The position numbers and the translations under genes are program-made. Below the pieces are notes generated by a model. That model was not told where the DNA came from. It saw nothing but the letters and a program-made list of their open reading frames with translations, and did not search any database. Of a stretch of DNA of 64,000 nt, positions 25,809 through 33,577 are shown one piece after another; within the stretch, counting starts at the first letter, position 1; each line of letters begins with the position of its first letter. Source of the DNA: JAMHWF01 sp048500255 (GTDB taxonomy: Bacteria; Pseudomonadota; Gammaproteobacteria; Burkholderiales; Burkholderiaceae_C); contig JASNYH010000008.1 in assembly GCA_048500255.1 (NCBI GenBank), forward strand, positions 98,440 through 162,439. Direction: 5' to 3'.

Positions 25809-26480
25809 CTAGGCGAGGTGGGCGACGGATCGCGTATCGCCCGCGGCGCGCGGCGGCGGGACGATGTGCAAGTCCGGATGGAAGGTGCGCGCCATGTAGT
25901 CGTAGAACGGATGCTGCAAGGCGTGCCAGTTGCGCTCGGCGCACATCACGTCGAAGGCCAGGATCCAGTGCTCCATGTCGCCGGCGTGCGGGAACGCGAT
26001 CTTCCTGCCCCCGCCGATGTCGGTGAAACCGAGCCGACGGTACTGCCGCACCAGCCCTTCGCTGCGCGCCCCGATGACGAGCCACTGGACCTGGTGGGCC
26101 AGCGCGTACAGGTAGCTCACCTTCACGAGCGACAGGCGCACCGTCGGGTCGGTGTTGTCGGGCACGATCGCCAGCCGCGTGATCTCGGCCATCAGCCCGT
26201 CGGCGATCGACGGCGGAATCGCCGCCGCGCGCTCGATCTGCGTCGGCCGATGCTCGTTGGTCGAAAGGCGCACGGTGCCGATAGGCTCGCCGTCGGCCTT
26301 GCGCATGACGACGAAGACCGCCGTGTCGATGTCACGGTCGAGCGCATCGGGCTCCGACCAGATGCTCGAGACGGACGCCAGATGGTGGCCGTACGAGGCC
26401 GCCCTGACGCGGCACGCGGCGCGCAGCTGCGCCTCCGATTCGCAGAGTTGGACGACGTAGGGTAGCGTCTGGCGCGGCAT
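25809..26480 (-). CDS. N-acyl amino acid synthase FeeM-like acyltransferase (GNAT fold)
   Basis: A 223-residue protein of the acyl-homoserine-lactone-synthase/FeeM group. The pattern is clear: VRAASYGHHLAS near the N-terminus, EPDALDRDIDTAVFVVMRKADGEPIGTVRLS in the core, EITRLAIVPD, and the C-terminal QHPFYDYMAR. FeeM joins long-chain acyl groups from acyl carrier protein to amino acids such as tyrosine; the group also includes exosortase-linked acyltransferases. The start is well supported by GGAGGGGGGATCC in front of ATG at 26480. There is no LuxR-type partner nearby, which argues against an acyl-homoserine lactone synthase. The divergent or adjacent kinase gene is convergent, so a joint function is not shown. 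Confidence 0.75.
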   Translation of the reverse strand: MPRQTLPYVVQLCESEAQLRAACRVRAASYGHHLASVSSIWSEPDALDRDIDTAVFVVMRKADGEPIGTVRLSTNEHRPTQIERAAAIPPSIADGLMAEITRLAIVPDNTDPTVRLSLVKVSYLYALAHQVQWLVIGARSEGLVRQYRRLGFTDIGGGRKIAFPHAGDMEHWILAFDVMCAERNWHALQHPFYDYMARTFHPDLHIVPPPRAAGDTRSVAHLA

Positions 26481-26621
26481 GGATCCCCCCTCCAGCGATT
26501 TGTCAACGGCCGCCCCGCCACGGGGCCGCAACGTGCCAACGGTTGCACACAAGCAACTTGCGCACAAGCCCTGCGCGTCAAGCCTGTTGTATGGGGGCCG
26601 CACCGCTCGCGGCCGCCGCAG

Positions 26622-26665
26622 GCACAAAAAGCAAGAGGGGTTCGGCGACATTGCCGAACCCCTCT
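26622..26665 (-). terminator. Rho-independent terminator of the tRNA-Lys genes
   Basis: A perfect 13-bp stem, AGAGGGGTTCGGC (26634-26646) and its complement (26653-26665), with loop GACATT, is followed on the minus strand by CTTGC and TTTTT (26626-26630). It lies 6 bases after the CCA end of tRNA-Lys(CTT), so it ends the minus-strand tRNA transcript. The remaining 26481-26621 holds no gene that I can support. Confidence 0.9.
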
Positions 26666-26671
26666 GCGTGC

Positions 26672-26747
26672 TGGTGGGCCCTGTAGGATTCGAACCTACG
26701 ACCAACGGATTAAGAGTCCGCTGCTCTACCAGCTGAGCTAAGAGCCC
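26672..26747 (-). tRNA. tRNA-Lys (anticodon CTT)
   Basis: A 76-base cloverleaf read on the minus strand: acceptor GGGCTCT pairs with AGGGCCC, D-arm GCTC-AGCTGGTA-GAGC, anticodon stem GCGGA/TCCGT around loop CTCTTAA (anticodon CTT), T-arm GTAGG-TTCGAAT-CCTAC, then A and an encoded CCA. It decodes AAG, the main Lys codon in this GC-rich genome. Confidence 0.96.
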
Positions 26748-26759
26748 CGATTCGTTCGC

Positions 26760-26777
26760 ACCATCCTTGCGGATGGT
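26760..26777. other. Small hairpin between the two tRNA-Lys genes
   Basis: ACCATCC-TTGC-GGATGGT forms a 7-bp stem that includes the CCA end of tRNA-Lys(TTT). There is no T-run, so termination is unlikely; it may guide processing of the precursor or be chance. Confidence 0.3.
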
Positions 26778-26849
26778 GGGTTGTGCAGGATTCGAACCTG
26801 CGACCAACGGATTAAAAGTCCGCTGCTCTACCGACTGAGCTAACAACCC
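26774..26849 (-). tRNA. tRNA-Lys (anticodon TTT)
   Basis: A 76-base cloverleaf on the minus strand: acceptor GGGTTGT/ACAACCC pairs perfectly, D-arm GCTC-AGTCGGTA-GAGC, anticodon stem GCGGA/TCCGT with loop CTTTTAA (anticodon TTT), T-arm GCAGG-TTCGAAT-CCTGC, A, CCA. The first 10 bases (26840-26849) overlap the end of tcdA, and the tcdA stop TAG is within the tRNA 5' end. Confidence 0.96.
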
Positions 26850-27667
26850 GTAGAGCCGCGCATTATATCGAGCCTTTCGAGCTCGCCGGTGGCGCAGCGG
26901 CCCAGCACTTCGCCGGCGGCCACCAGGCCGAAGGTGGCGGTGACGGCGACGCTCGATCCGTAGCCGGCGCAGTTGAGGCTGCCGTCGGTGAATATGGCAC
27001 CGTCGCCGATGTCGCACGCCTGCGGATGCGCGACGCCCTCGCGCGAGTAGACGCACTCGATGCCGATCGGCCCGCTGCGCGGCGCTGCATGGTGCTTGCG
27101 CAGCCGCTGGCGCAGCGACGCGAGCAGAGGATCGTGCGTCACCGCCGCGAGATCGCCCGTCTCGACGGCCTGCGCGCGCCGCTTGCCGCCCGCCGCGCCG
27201 GTGCACACCAGCGCGCGATGGCGCCCCGCCAGCGCCCACGCGGCGATCGCCGCCTTGGCGCGCACCTGGTCGCAGGCGTCGACGACGGCGTCGACTTCGC
27301 ACGGCAGCAGCGCGGGCCAGTTGCGTTCGTCGACGAAATCGTCGACCACGCGCACGTCACAGCCGGGATGGATCTGCGCGATACGCTCGGCCAGCGCGAC
27401 CCCCTTTTCGCGGCCGATCGTCGACTCGAGCGCCTGGACCTGGCGGTTGATGTTGCTCTCGGCCACGTGGTCGAGGTCGATCAGCACGAGCCGCTCGACG
27501 CCGCTGCGCGCCAGCGCCTCGGCGGCCCACGAGCCGACGCCGCCCAACCCCACGACGGCGACACGTGCGGCGCGGATGCGCGCATAGCCCTCGGGCCCGT
27601 AGAGCCGACGCAGGCCGCCGAAGCGGCGCTCGAGCGACATGCCGGCGGGGGGCTCGGCGGCGTTCAT
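26840..27667 (-). CDS. tcdA: tRNA threonylcarbamoyladenosine dehydratase (CsdL/TcdA)
   Basis: ATP-dependent enzyme that dehydrates t6A37 to cyclic t6A in tRNAs decoding ANN codons, including tRNA-Lys. The 275-residue length agrees with the family. Visible: RRLYGPEGYARIRAARVAVVGLGGVGSWAAEALARSG (E1-like nucleotide fold, residues 20-56), DLDHVAESNINRQ (64-76), and a middle segment with VVDACDQVRAK. The gene begins with an ATGA overlap with the YeeE/YedE gene. A second ATG 9 codons on is also possible. The stop codon falls within the neighbouring tRNA-Lys gene, which encodes one of its own substrates. Confidence 0.88.
   Translation of the reverse strand: MNAAEPPAGMSLERRFGGLRRLYGPEGYARIRAARVAVVGLGGVGSWAAEALARSGVERLVLIDLDHVAESNINRQVQALESTIGREKGVALAERIAQIHPGCDVRVVDDFVDERNWPALLPCEVDAVVDACDQVRAKAAIAAWALAGRHRALVCTGAAGGKRRAQAVETGDLAAVTHDPLLASLRQRLRKHHAAPRSGPIGIECVYSREGVAHPQACDIGDGAIFTDGSLNCAGYGSSVAVTATFGLVAAGEVLGRCATGELERLDIMRGSTGC
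26862..26867 (-). promoter_or_regulatory. Consensus -10 box for the tRNA-Lys genes
   Basis: TATAAT on the minus strand lies 13 bases upstream of the tRNA-Lys(TTT) 5' end, inside the last codons of tcdA. A clear -35 box is not visible, which is common for GC-rich genomes. It suggests that the tRNAs have their own promoter within tcdA. Confidence 0.6.
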
Positions 27668-28860
27668 GTCGCCCGCGTCGTCGTCGTCGTCGTCGTCGAC
27701 GACGTCGCGCGCGCGCGCGCCGCCGCGACCGCCTGCTCGGCCGCCTGCGCCTGCCGCTCGATGCGCCAGATCTGCCAGCGCAGCCCGAGCACGGCGCCGC
27801 CGACGATGCCGCCCAGCGCGATGAAGCTGCCGACGGCCAGCGTCGAGAGCCCCGTGATTCCCTGGCCGATCGTGCAGCCCATCGCCGTCACGCCGCCCAC
27901 GCCCATCAGCGCGCCGCCGACGAGGTGGTTGGCGAGGTCCTCGCGGTCGCGGAAACCCTCCCAGCGGAACTCGCGCGTCGCCAGCGCGTGCGCCAGCGAC
28001 CCGGCGACGACGCCGGCTACCGAGACGACGCCCAGCGTCAGCAGCTTGCTCTTGTCGCTGAAGAAGATCAGCCAGTCGAGCGTGTAGGCGATCGGCGCGA
28101 CGAAGGTCAGCGACTCCATGCGCTGCGAGTTCGTCGCGAGCCACGCCTCCTCGAGCGTGTCGGGATGCTCGGCGACGTGGCCGAGCACGCCCGAAACCCA
28201 CCACACGGCGGCGACGACGGCGCCGCTGCCCAGGCCACCGAGCAGCACGTCGGCGCGCCGGCCCTCCTCGCGCGCGAGCGCCCACGCGAGCATCGCGAGG
28301 CCGAGCGCGCCGCCGACGGCAGCAGCCAGCGCCTGCCGCGACATGCCTGTTGCCGCCGCGAGCAGCGACGGCAGGTCCTGCCCCGCGGCCAGTTCGACGG
28401 CGACGCGGTCGACGGTGGCCACGCGCGCCACCGCCGTGACGCCGCGCAGCGTCGCGAAAGCGGCCACGCCCATCACGAGAAAGACGACGAGCGACTTCAG
28501 GTTGCCGGTGCCGATGCGCACCAGCGTGCGGCTGCCGCAACCCGACGCCAGTACCATGCCGATGCCGAACAGCAGGCCGCCCGCCAGCGCCGAGAGCCAG
28601 CGCAGCGTCGGCACGGCATAGATCGTGTCGGCGGCGGCCACGCTGCCGAGCGCGACCATGGCGTTGAAGCCGAGCATCGCGACGGCCATCGCCAGCACCC
28701 ACATGCGCATGCGCGTCCAGTCGCCGAGGCCGACGATGTCGGAGACGGCGCCCATCGTGCAGAAGCGCGTGCGCTGGCCGATCGCGCCGAACACGGCGGC
28801 GAGCGCGAACACGGCCCACAGCACACGCGTGGACAGGGCCGGGATGTCGACGTCGGTCAT
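27664..28860 (-). CDS. YeeE/YedE family sulfur-compound transporter
   Basis: A 398-residue inner-membrane protein with about nine to ten helices and three conserved cysteine motifs of the thiosulfate channel TsuA/YeeE: QRTRFCTMGAVSD (residues ~29-41), LASGCGSRTLVRIGTGN and AMGCTIGQGITG. These cysteines bind thiosulfate as it passes inward. The C-terminal tail (AAARARATSSTTTTTTTRAT) is low complexity and comes from GTC and CG simple repeats in the DNA at about 27,677-27,722. Coupling with tcdA through ATGA suggests co-expression; the link may be sulfur handling, since TcdA is associated with the Csd cysteine desulfurase system in enterobacteria. Confidence 0.85.
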   Translation of the reverse strand: MTDVDIPALSTRVLWAVFALAAVFGAIGQRTRFCTMGAVSDIVGLGDWTRMRMWVLAMAVAMLGFNAMVALGSVAAADTIYAVPTLRWLSALAGGLLFGIGMVLASGCGSRTLVRIGTGNLKSLVVFLVMGVAAFATLRGVTAVARVATVDRVAVELAAGQDLPSLLAAATGMSRQALAAAVGGALGLAMLAWALAREEGRRADVLLGGLGSGAVVAAVWWVSGVLGHVAEHPDTLEEAWLATNSQRMESLTFVAPIAYTLDWLIFFSDKSKLLTLGVVSVAGVVAGSLAHALATREFRWEGFRDREDLANHLVGGALMGVGGVTAMGCTIGQGITGLSTLAVGSFIALGGIVGGAVLGLRWQIWRIERQAQAAEQAVAAARARATSSTTTTTTTRAT

Positions 28861-28939
28861 CGTCGTGCTCGGGGCCGCGACGGGTTGGACGACCGCAGCG
28901 TCGGAGCCGCCGTGCGCCCGGCGCCGGCGGCCGCCACGT

Positions 28940-29758
28940 TCAGCGCAGCGACGCCAGCCGCTCGCGGCCGGCGGCAGCGGCTTCCGAGCCGGGATAGGCC
29001 TTCATCAGCTCGTCGATCGTGCGGCGCGCCGACTTGGCGTCCTTCAGCTCGGCCTGGCAGTTGGCGATCGCCAGCAGCGCCTCGGGCGCGCGCGGGCTCG
29101 TCGGCGCGTTCTTGACCACGCTGCGGAACGACACGATCGCCTCCTTGTAGTCGCGCAGACCGTACTGGGCGTTGCCGAGCCAGAAGGTGGCCGAGTCGGC
29201 ATAGCCGCTGGCCGGCCAGCGCCGCAGGAAGGACTGCAGCGCCGCCGCCGCCGGGCCGAACTCGCCCTTGCGGAACAGCGCGATCGCGTCGTCGTACATG
29301 CGCTTCTCGTCGACCTCGGCCATGAACTCCTTGCCGTCGACGCTCGCCTTCTGCGGCTCGAGGCGGCGCATGCGCTCGTCGACACCCTGCGTGATGTCCT
29401 TCTGGCGGCGCTGCAGCTCGGCGACGTCGCGCGCGAGCTGCTCGTCCTGGCCGCGCAGCTTGGCCATCTCGGCGCGTGCGAGCTCGAGTTGGCTGTTGAG
29501 CTCGAGGATGCTGCGCTTCAACGCCGCGATCTGCTCGTTGAGCTGCGCCGCCTGCTCGGTCTGGCGGGCGCGGCTTTCCTCGGCGCTCTTGTCGATGCGC
29601 TGGCGCAGGTCGAGGATGGCGCGGCGCGCCTCGTCATCGTCGAACAGGCCGGCCTGCGCTGCCGGCGCCAGCGCCAGCAGCGCGAGCGCCGCCGCCGACG
29701 CCAGCGCCGCGCGGTGCAGCCCCTGCCGCGCCGCCTTGCCCATGGACTGCCCGTTCAT
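28940..29758 (-). CDS. cpoB: Cell division coordinator CpoB / Tol-Pal protein YbgF
   Basis: A 272-residue periplasmic protein with a signal peptide (ending AQA near residue 36), a long coiled coil (residues ~45-120, with heptads of leucine and glutamate) and a C-terminal TPR domain (AIALFRKGEFGPAAAALQSFLRRWPASGYADSATFWLGNAQYGLRDY). CpoB coordinates peptidoglycan synthesis with outer-membrane constriction at the septum by working with Tol and PBP1b. It lies 7 bases after pal and is the last gene of the tolB-pal-cpoB unit. Confidence 0.92.
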   Translation of the reverse strand: MNGQSMGKAARQGLHRAALASAAALALLALAPAAQAGLFDDDEARRAILDLRQRIDKSAEESRARQTEQAAQLNEQIAALKRSILELNSQLELARAEMAKLRGQDEQLARDVAELQRRQKDITQGVDERMRRLEPQKASVDGKEFMAEVDEKRMYDDAIALFRKGEFGPAAAALQSFLRRWPASGYADSATFWLGNAQYGLRDYKEAIVSFRSVVKNAPTSPRAPEALLAIANCQAELKDAKSARRTIDELMKAYPGSEAAAAGRERLASLR

Positions 29759-29765
29759 CGCGGCC

Positions 29766-30308
29766 TCACTTCGGGTTGAGCTCGACGCGGCGGTTCTTGG
29801 CCCACGCCGCCTCGTCGCTGCCGGCTACCGCCGGGCGCTCCTTGCCGTAGCTCACGGCCTCGAGCTGGCCCTCCTGGGCGCCCAGCAGCACCAGCGACTT
29901 GAGCACCGCCTCGGCGCGCTTCTGGCCGAGCGCGAGGTTGTACTCGCGGCCGCCGCGCTCGTCGGTGTGGCCCTCGAGCGTGACGCGGCGCTTGCGATCG
30001 GCGACCAGCGCCTTGGCGTGCGCGTCGATCAGCGGGCGGAACTCGTCCTTGACGACGTAGCTGTCGTAGTCGAAGTAGACGACGCGGCCGGCCTTCGACG
30101 CGGCCTCGGCCGTGCTGCGCGCCAGGTCGACCGTCGTCACCTGCGACTGCGGCGCGCCGCCCGCGCCGGCGCCGGCGCCGCCCGGTCCGACGCTGGTGCC
30201 GGAGCGCGACTCGACGGGCGGCTTGTCCTCGAGCGGCACGCTCGACGCGCAGCCGGAGATCACGGCGACGGCAGCGAGGGCCCACAGGGCGTTGGCGAAG
30301 GGTTTCAT
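29766..30308 (-). CDS. pal: Peptidoglycan-associated lipoprotein Pal
   Basis: A 180-residue outer-membrane lipoprotein. The lipobox VISGC gives Cys20 as the lipidated residue; a Pro/Gly-rich linker follows, then the OmpA-like domain binding diaminopimelate (VYFDYDSYVVKDEFRPLIDAHAKAL; LEGHTDERGGREYNLALGQKRAEAV; SYGKERP; NRRVEL). It tethers the outer membrane to peptidoglycan and partners TolB. The gene starts 91 bases after tolB. Confidence 0.95.
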   Translation of the reverse strand: MKPFANALWALAAVAVISGCASSVPLEDKPPVESRSGTSVGPGGAGAGAGGAPQSQVTTVDLARSTAEAASKAGRVVYFDYDSYVVKDEFRPLIDAHAKALVADRKRRVTLEGHTDERGGREYNLALGQKRAEAVLKSLVLLGAQEGQLEAVSYGKERPAVAGSDEAAWAKNRRVELNPK

Positions 30309-30399
30309 CGTGGAAGGCTCCTTGTCCTTGGGTCGAATTCGGTGGTGGAGTCGCGCGTTCGCGGCGCGGGCGCCATGCGATGCAGGCGGTTGCGGAACA

Positions 30400-31668
30400 T
30401 CAGCGACCGTACGGTCCCCAGGCGGGCTCTCGCACGTCGGCCCCCGAGGAAGCGAGCCGCGCCTTGATCTTGCCATCGAGGGTGGTCGTCATCAACACGT
30501 CGCGGCCCTGCGCGCGCGTCGCATAGATGATCAACCGGCCGTTGGGCGCGAAGCTGGGGCTCTCGTCGTCGTTCGTCTCGGTGATCGCCTGCGGAGCGCC
30601 GCCGTCGAGACTCATCACCACGAGCTTGAACGCGCCGCCGCCCTGCCGCGTGATGTAGGCGAGCATGCGGCCGTCGGGGCTGATGCTCGGGCTGATGTTG
30701 TAGCTGCCGTCGAAGGTGATGCGCTGCACCGCGCCGCCGCCGGCGGGCATGCGATAGATCTGCGGGCCGCCGCCGCGATCGCTGACGAAATAGATCGACC
30801 GGCCGTCGGGCGCGAACACCGGCTCGGTGTCTATCGCGCTGCTCGTCGTGAGGCGGCGCACGTCGTTGCCGCTGCGGCCGAGCGCGTAGAGCTGCGAGCC
30901 GCCGTCGCGCGTCAGCGTGGCGACGAGCTGGCGACCGTCGGGCGCCCACGCCGGCGCGCTGTTCGAGCCGCGGAAGTTGGCGACCATCGAGCGCTTGCCG
31001 GTCTGCACGTCCTGCACCCAGATCGCGGCCTTGCGGCTCTCGAACGACACGTAGGCGAGCTCGCGGCCGTCGGGCGACCAGGCCGGCGAGATGATCGGCT
31101 CGGGGCTGTTGAGCGCGACCTGCGCGTTCTCGCCGTCGGCGTCGGCGACGCGCAGCGTGAAGGCGCTGCCGGCCTTGGTGACGTAGGCGATGCGCGTCGA
31201 GAACACGCCCTTCTCGCCGGTGAGCTTCTCGTAGACGTAGTCGGCGATGCGGTGCGCCGTCAGGCGCAGGTCGGCTGCCGGCACGGCCGTGCCCTGGCCG
31301 CCGAGCTCGGCGCCCTTGACGACGTCCCACAGCTTGAAGCGCACGTCGTAGCGGCCGTCGGCCAGCCGCGCGACGGAGCCGCCGACCAGCGCGTCGGCGC
31401 TGCGGCCGCGCCACTCGCTCATCGCCGGCTGCGCACGCTCATCGACGACGATGTTGTTGTCGATGCCCTTGAACAGGCCGCTGCGCTCGAGGTCGGCGCG
31501 CACGATCGCCGACAGCGCCAGCCCGGCGACGTTCTCGTCGCGAAAGCGCGCGATCGCGATCGGCACCTGCGTCGCGCCGACGCCGGAGATCTCGACGCGG
31601 AACTGCGCGAGCGCCGGCATCGCGAGCCCGGCGCCGCAGACACCGAGAAAGCTGCGTCGTGGCCACAT
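30400..31668 (-). CDS. tolB: Tol-Pal system beta-propeller protein TolB
   Basis: A 422-residue periplasmic protein with the N-terminal TolB domain (FRVEISGVGATQVPIAIARF) and a six-bladed beta-propeller with repeated SPDGR/APDGR motifs. It moves between Pal and TolA during cell division. The signal peptide holds PRRSFLG, which resembles a twin-arginine (Tat) signal more than a plain Sec signal. An ATG 12 codons upstream (31704) is possible. No tolQ, tolR or tolA is adjacent: the upstream neighbour is the divergent msbA. Confidence 0.94.
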   Translation of the reverse strand: MWPRRSFLGVCGAGLAMPALAQFRVEISGVGATQVPIAIARFRDENVAGLALSAIVRADLERSGLFKGIDNNIVVDERAQPAMSEWRGRSADALVGGSVARLADGRYDVRFKLWDVVKGAELGGQGTAVPAADLRLTAHRIADYVYEKLTGEKGVFSTRIAYVTKAGSAFTLRVADADGENAQVALNSPEPIISPAWSPDGRELAYVSFESRKAAIWVQDVQTGKRSMVANFRGSNSAPAWAPDGRQLVATLTRDGGSQLYALGRSGNDVRRLTTSSAIDTEPVFAPDGRSIYFVSDRGGGPQIYRMPAGGGAVQRITFDGSYNISPSISPDGRMLAYITRQGGGAFKLVVMSLDGGAPQAITETNDDESPSFAPNGRLIIYATRAQGRDVLMTTTLDGKIKARLASSGADVREPAWGPYGR

Positions 31669-31848
31669 GACTGTCGATGATCCGTGTAGGGGCGGTTGGT
31701 TCATTGCACCGGCGGGACCGAAGGCCCGCGATTCGTATCCGGATGTGTCGGCTGCGCCGGCGTCGCGCCGCAGCGAGCATTGTAGGCAGGGACCGCCGGC
31801 TCCCGACCGGCAGGGCTCCATAATCGCAGCCGCCGCACTCGATCCCGC

Positions 31849-33573
31849 ATGCCCTCGCTCACGTCGCGCCTCGCGCGCATCGCCCCGTACTACGCGAGCG
31901 GCCGCCGTGGCTTCGTCGTCGCCGTCGTCGCGCTGATCGTCGCCGCGGCCACCGAGCCGGCGATCCCGGCGCTGCTCAAGCCCGTGCTCGACCGAGGTTT
32001 CCAGGCGGGCGACCTGCCGCTGTGGTTCGTGCCCGCGGCGCTGATCGGCCTGTTCCTCGTGCGCGGGAGCGCGGGCTACCTGGCCGACAACGCGCTCGCC
32101 TGGGGCGCCAACCGCGGACTGTTCGAGCTGCGGCGCACGATGTTCGAGCGCGTACTGACGGCGCAGCCGGCGCTCTTCGGCGCGCAGTCGGCGAGCGCAC
32201 TGACCAACACCATCGTCTACGAGGCGCTGCAGGGCTCGAGCCTGCTCATCTATTCACTGCTGACGATGCTCAAGGACTCGCTGGCGGTCACCGCGCTGCT
32301 CGGCTACCTGCTGTGGCTGAACTGGCAGCTGACGTTGTTCGTGCTGGTGCTTGGGCCGGCCGTCGCCGCCGTGATGCGCGTCGTCAGCAAGCGGCTGCAC
32401 CGGCTCACGCTGCAGAGCCAGAGCGCCACCGACGACCTCGCCTACGTGGTCGAGGAGAACGTGCTCGCCTGGCGCATCGTGCGCCTGCACGGCGCGGCGG
32501 CGCAGCAGGCGGGACGCTTCGCGCGCAGCAGCGAATGGCTGCGACGCCTGATGCAGAAGACGACGGCGGCCGGTGCATCCGTCACGCCGATCACGCAGCT
32601 GCTGGCGGCAGCGGCGCTGTCGGCCGTCGTCGCCGTCGCGATGTGGCAGGGCAAGACGGGCGAGACCTCGGTCGGCGGCTTCGTCGCCTTCGTCACCGCG
32701 ATGCTGATGCTGATCGCGCCGATCAAGCGCCTGTCGGACCTCGCCGGGCCGCTGACGCGCAGCCTGACGGCGATCGAGCGCGGCATCGCGCTGATCGAGA
32801 CGCACCAGCCCGAGGCCGGCGGCACGCACGACCCGGGCCGCGCGCGCGGCCACATCGAGCTGCGCGACGTGACGGTGCGCTGGCGCGACGACCAGCCTCC
32901 GGCGCTCGACGGCGTGACGCTCGAGCTGCGGCCGGGCGAAGCGGTCGCGCTGGTCGGACCGTCGGGCGCCGGCAAGTCGACGCTGGTCAACCTGCTGCCG
33001 CGCTTCGTCGAGCCGAGCGCAGGCGACGTGCGGCTCGACGGCCATCCGCTCGGCTGGTGGGAGACACAGGCGCTGCGCCGCCAGTTCGCCCTCGTCGGCC
33101 AGGACGTCGTGCTGTTCAACGACACGATCGCCGAAAACGTGGCGCTCGGCGACACGCTCGACCGTGAGCGCGTCACCGCTGCGCTGCACAACGCGAACCT
33201 GGCCGACTTCGTCGCCACGCTGCCCGACGGCATCGACACCGTGATCGGCCACAACGGCAGCAAGCTGTCGGGCGGCCAGCGCCAGCGGCTGGCGATCGCG
33301 CGCGCCATCTACAAGGACGCGCCGATCCTCATCCTCGACGAAGCGACGTCGGCCCTCGATTCGGAGTCGGAGCGCCAGGTGCAGTCGGCGCTCGAGCGGC
33401 TGATGAAGGGCCGCACCTCGCTCGTCATCGCGCACCGGCTGTCGACGATCGAGCGCGCCGACCGCATCGTCGCGCTCGAGGCCGGGCGCATCGTCGAACA
33501 GGGCACGCACGCCGAGCTGCTGGCGGCGGGCGGCCTGTATGCCCGCTTGCATGCCTTGCAGTTCAGGAGTTGA
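31849..33573 (+). CDS. msbA: Lipid A export permease/ATP-binding protein MsbA
   Basis: A 574-residue half-size ABC exporter that flips lipid A-core across the inner membrane. The N-terminal six-helix domain is followed by the ATPase: Walker A GPSGAGKST, Q-loop GQDVVLFNDTIAEN, signature LSGGQRQR, Walker B ILILDEATSALDSESE and switch His in IAHRLSTIERADRIV. The protein has MsbA length and the FDDxxVxNL-like segment. A CATAAT -10-like box lies at 31819-31824. It is divergent from tolB and followed by the CMD-family gene 4 bases later. Confidence 0.92.
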   Translation: MPSLTSRLARIAPYYASGRRGFVVAVVALIVAAATEPAIPALLKPVLDRGFQAGDLPLWFVPAALIGLFLVRGSAGYLADNALAWGANRGLFELRRTMFERVLTAQPALFGAQSASALTNTIVYEALQGSSLLIYSLLTMLKDSLAVTALLGYLLWLNWQLTLFVLVLGPAVAAVMRVVSKRLHRLTLQSQSATDDLAYVVEENVLAWRIVRLHGAAAQQAGRFARSSEWLRRLMQKTTAAGASVTPITQLLAAAALSAVVAVAMWQGKTGETSVGGFVAFVTAMLMLIAPIKRLSDLAGPLTRSLTAIERGIALIETHQPEAGGTHDPGRARGHIELRDVTVRWRDDQPPALDGVTLELRPGEAVALVGPSGAGKSTLVNLLPRFVEPSAGDVRLDGHPLGWWETQALRRQFALVGQDVVLFNDTIAENVALGDTLDRERVTAALHNANLADFVATLPDGIDTVIGHNGSKLSGGQRQRLAIARAIYKDAPILILDEATSALDSESERQVQSALERLMKGRTSLVIAHRLSTIERADRIVALEAGRIVEQGTHAELLAAGGLYARLHALQFRS

Positions 33574-33577
33574 CCTC

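Noticed and set aside
25809..26480. LuxI-type acyl-homoserine lactone synthase
   Set aside because: No luxR gene beside it, and the sequence fits the FeeM/exosortase-linked acyltransferase group better.
26481..27302. Minus-strand frame joining the acyltransferase with the tRNA region
   Set aside because: The in-frame extension translates the two tRNA-Lys genes and a terminator; the true start is at 26480 with a strong ribosome binding site.
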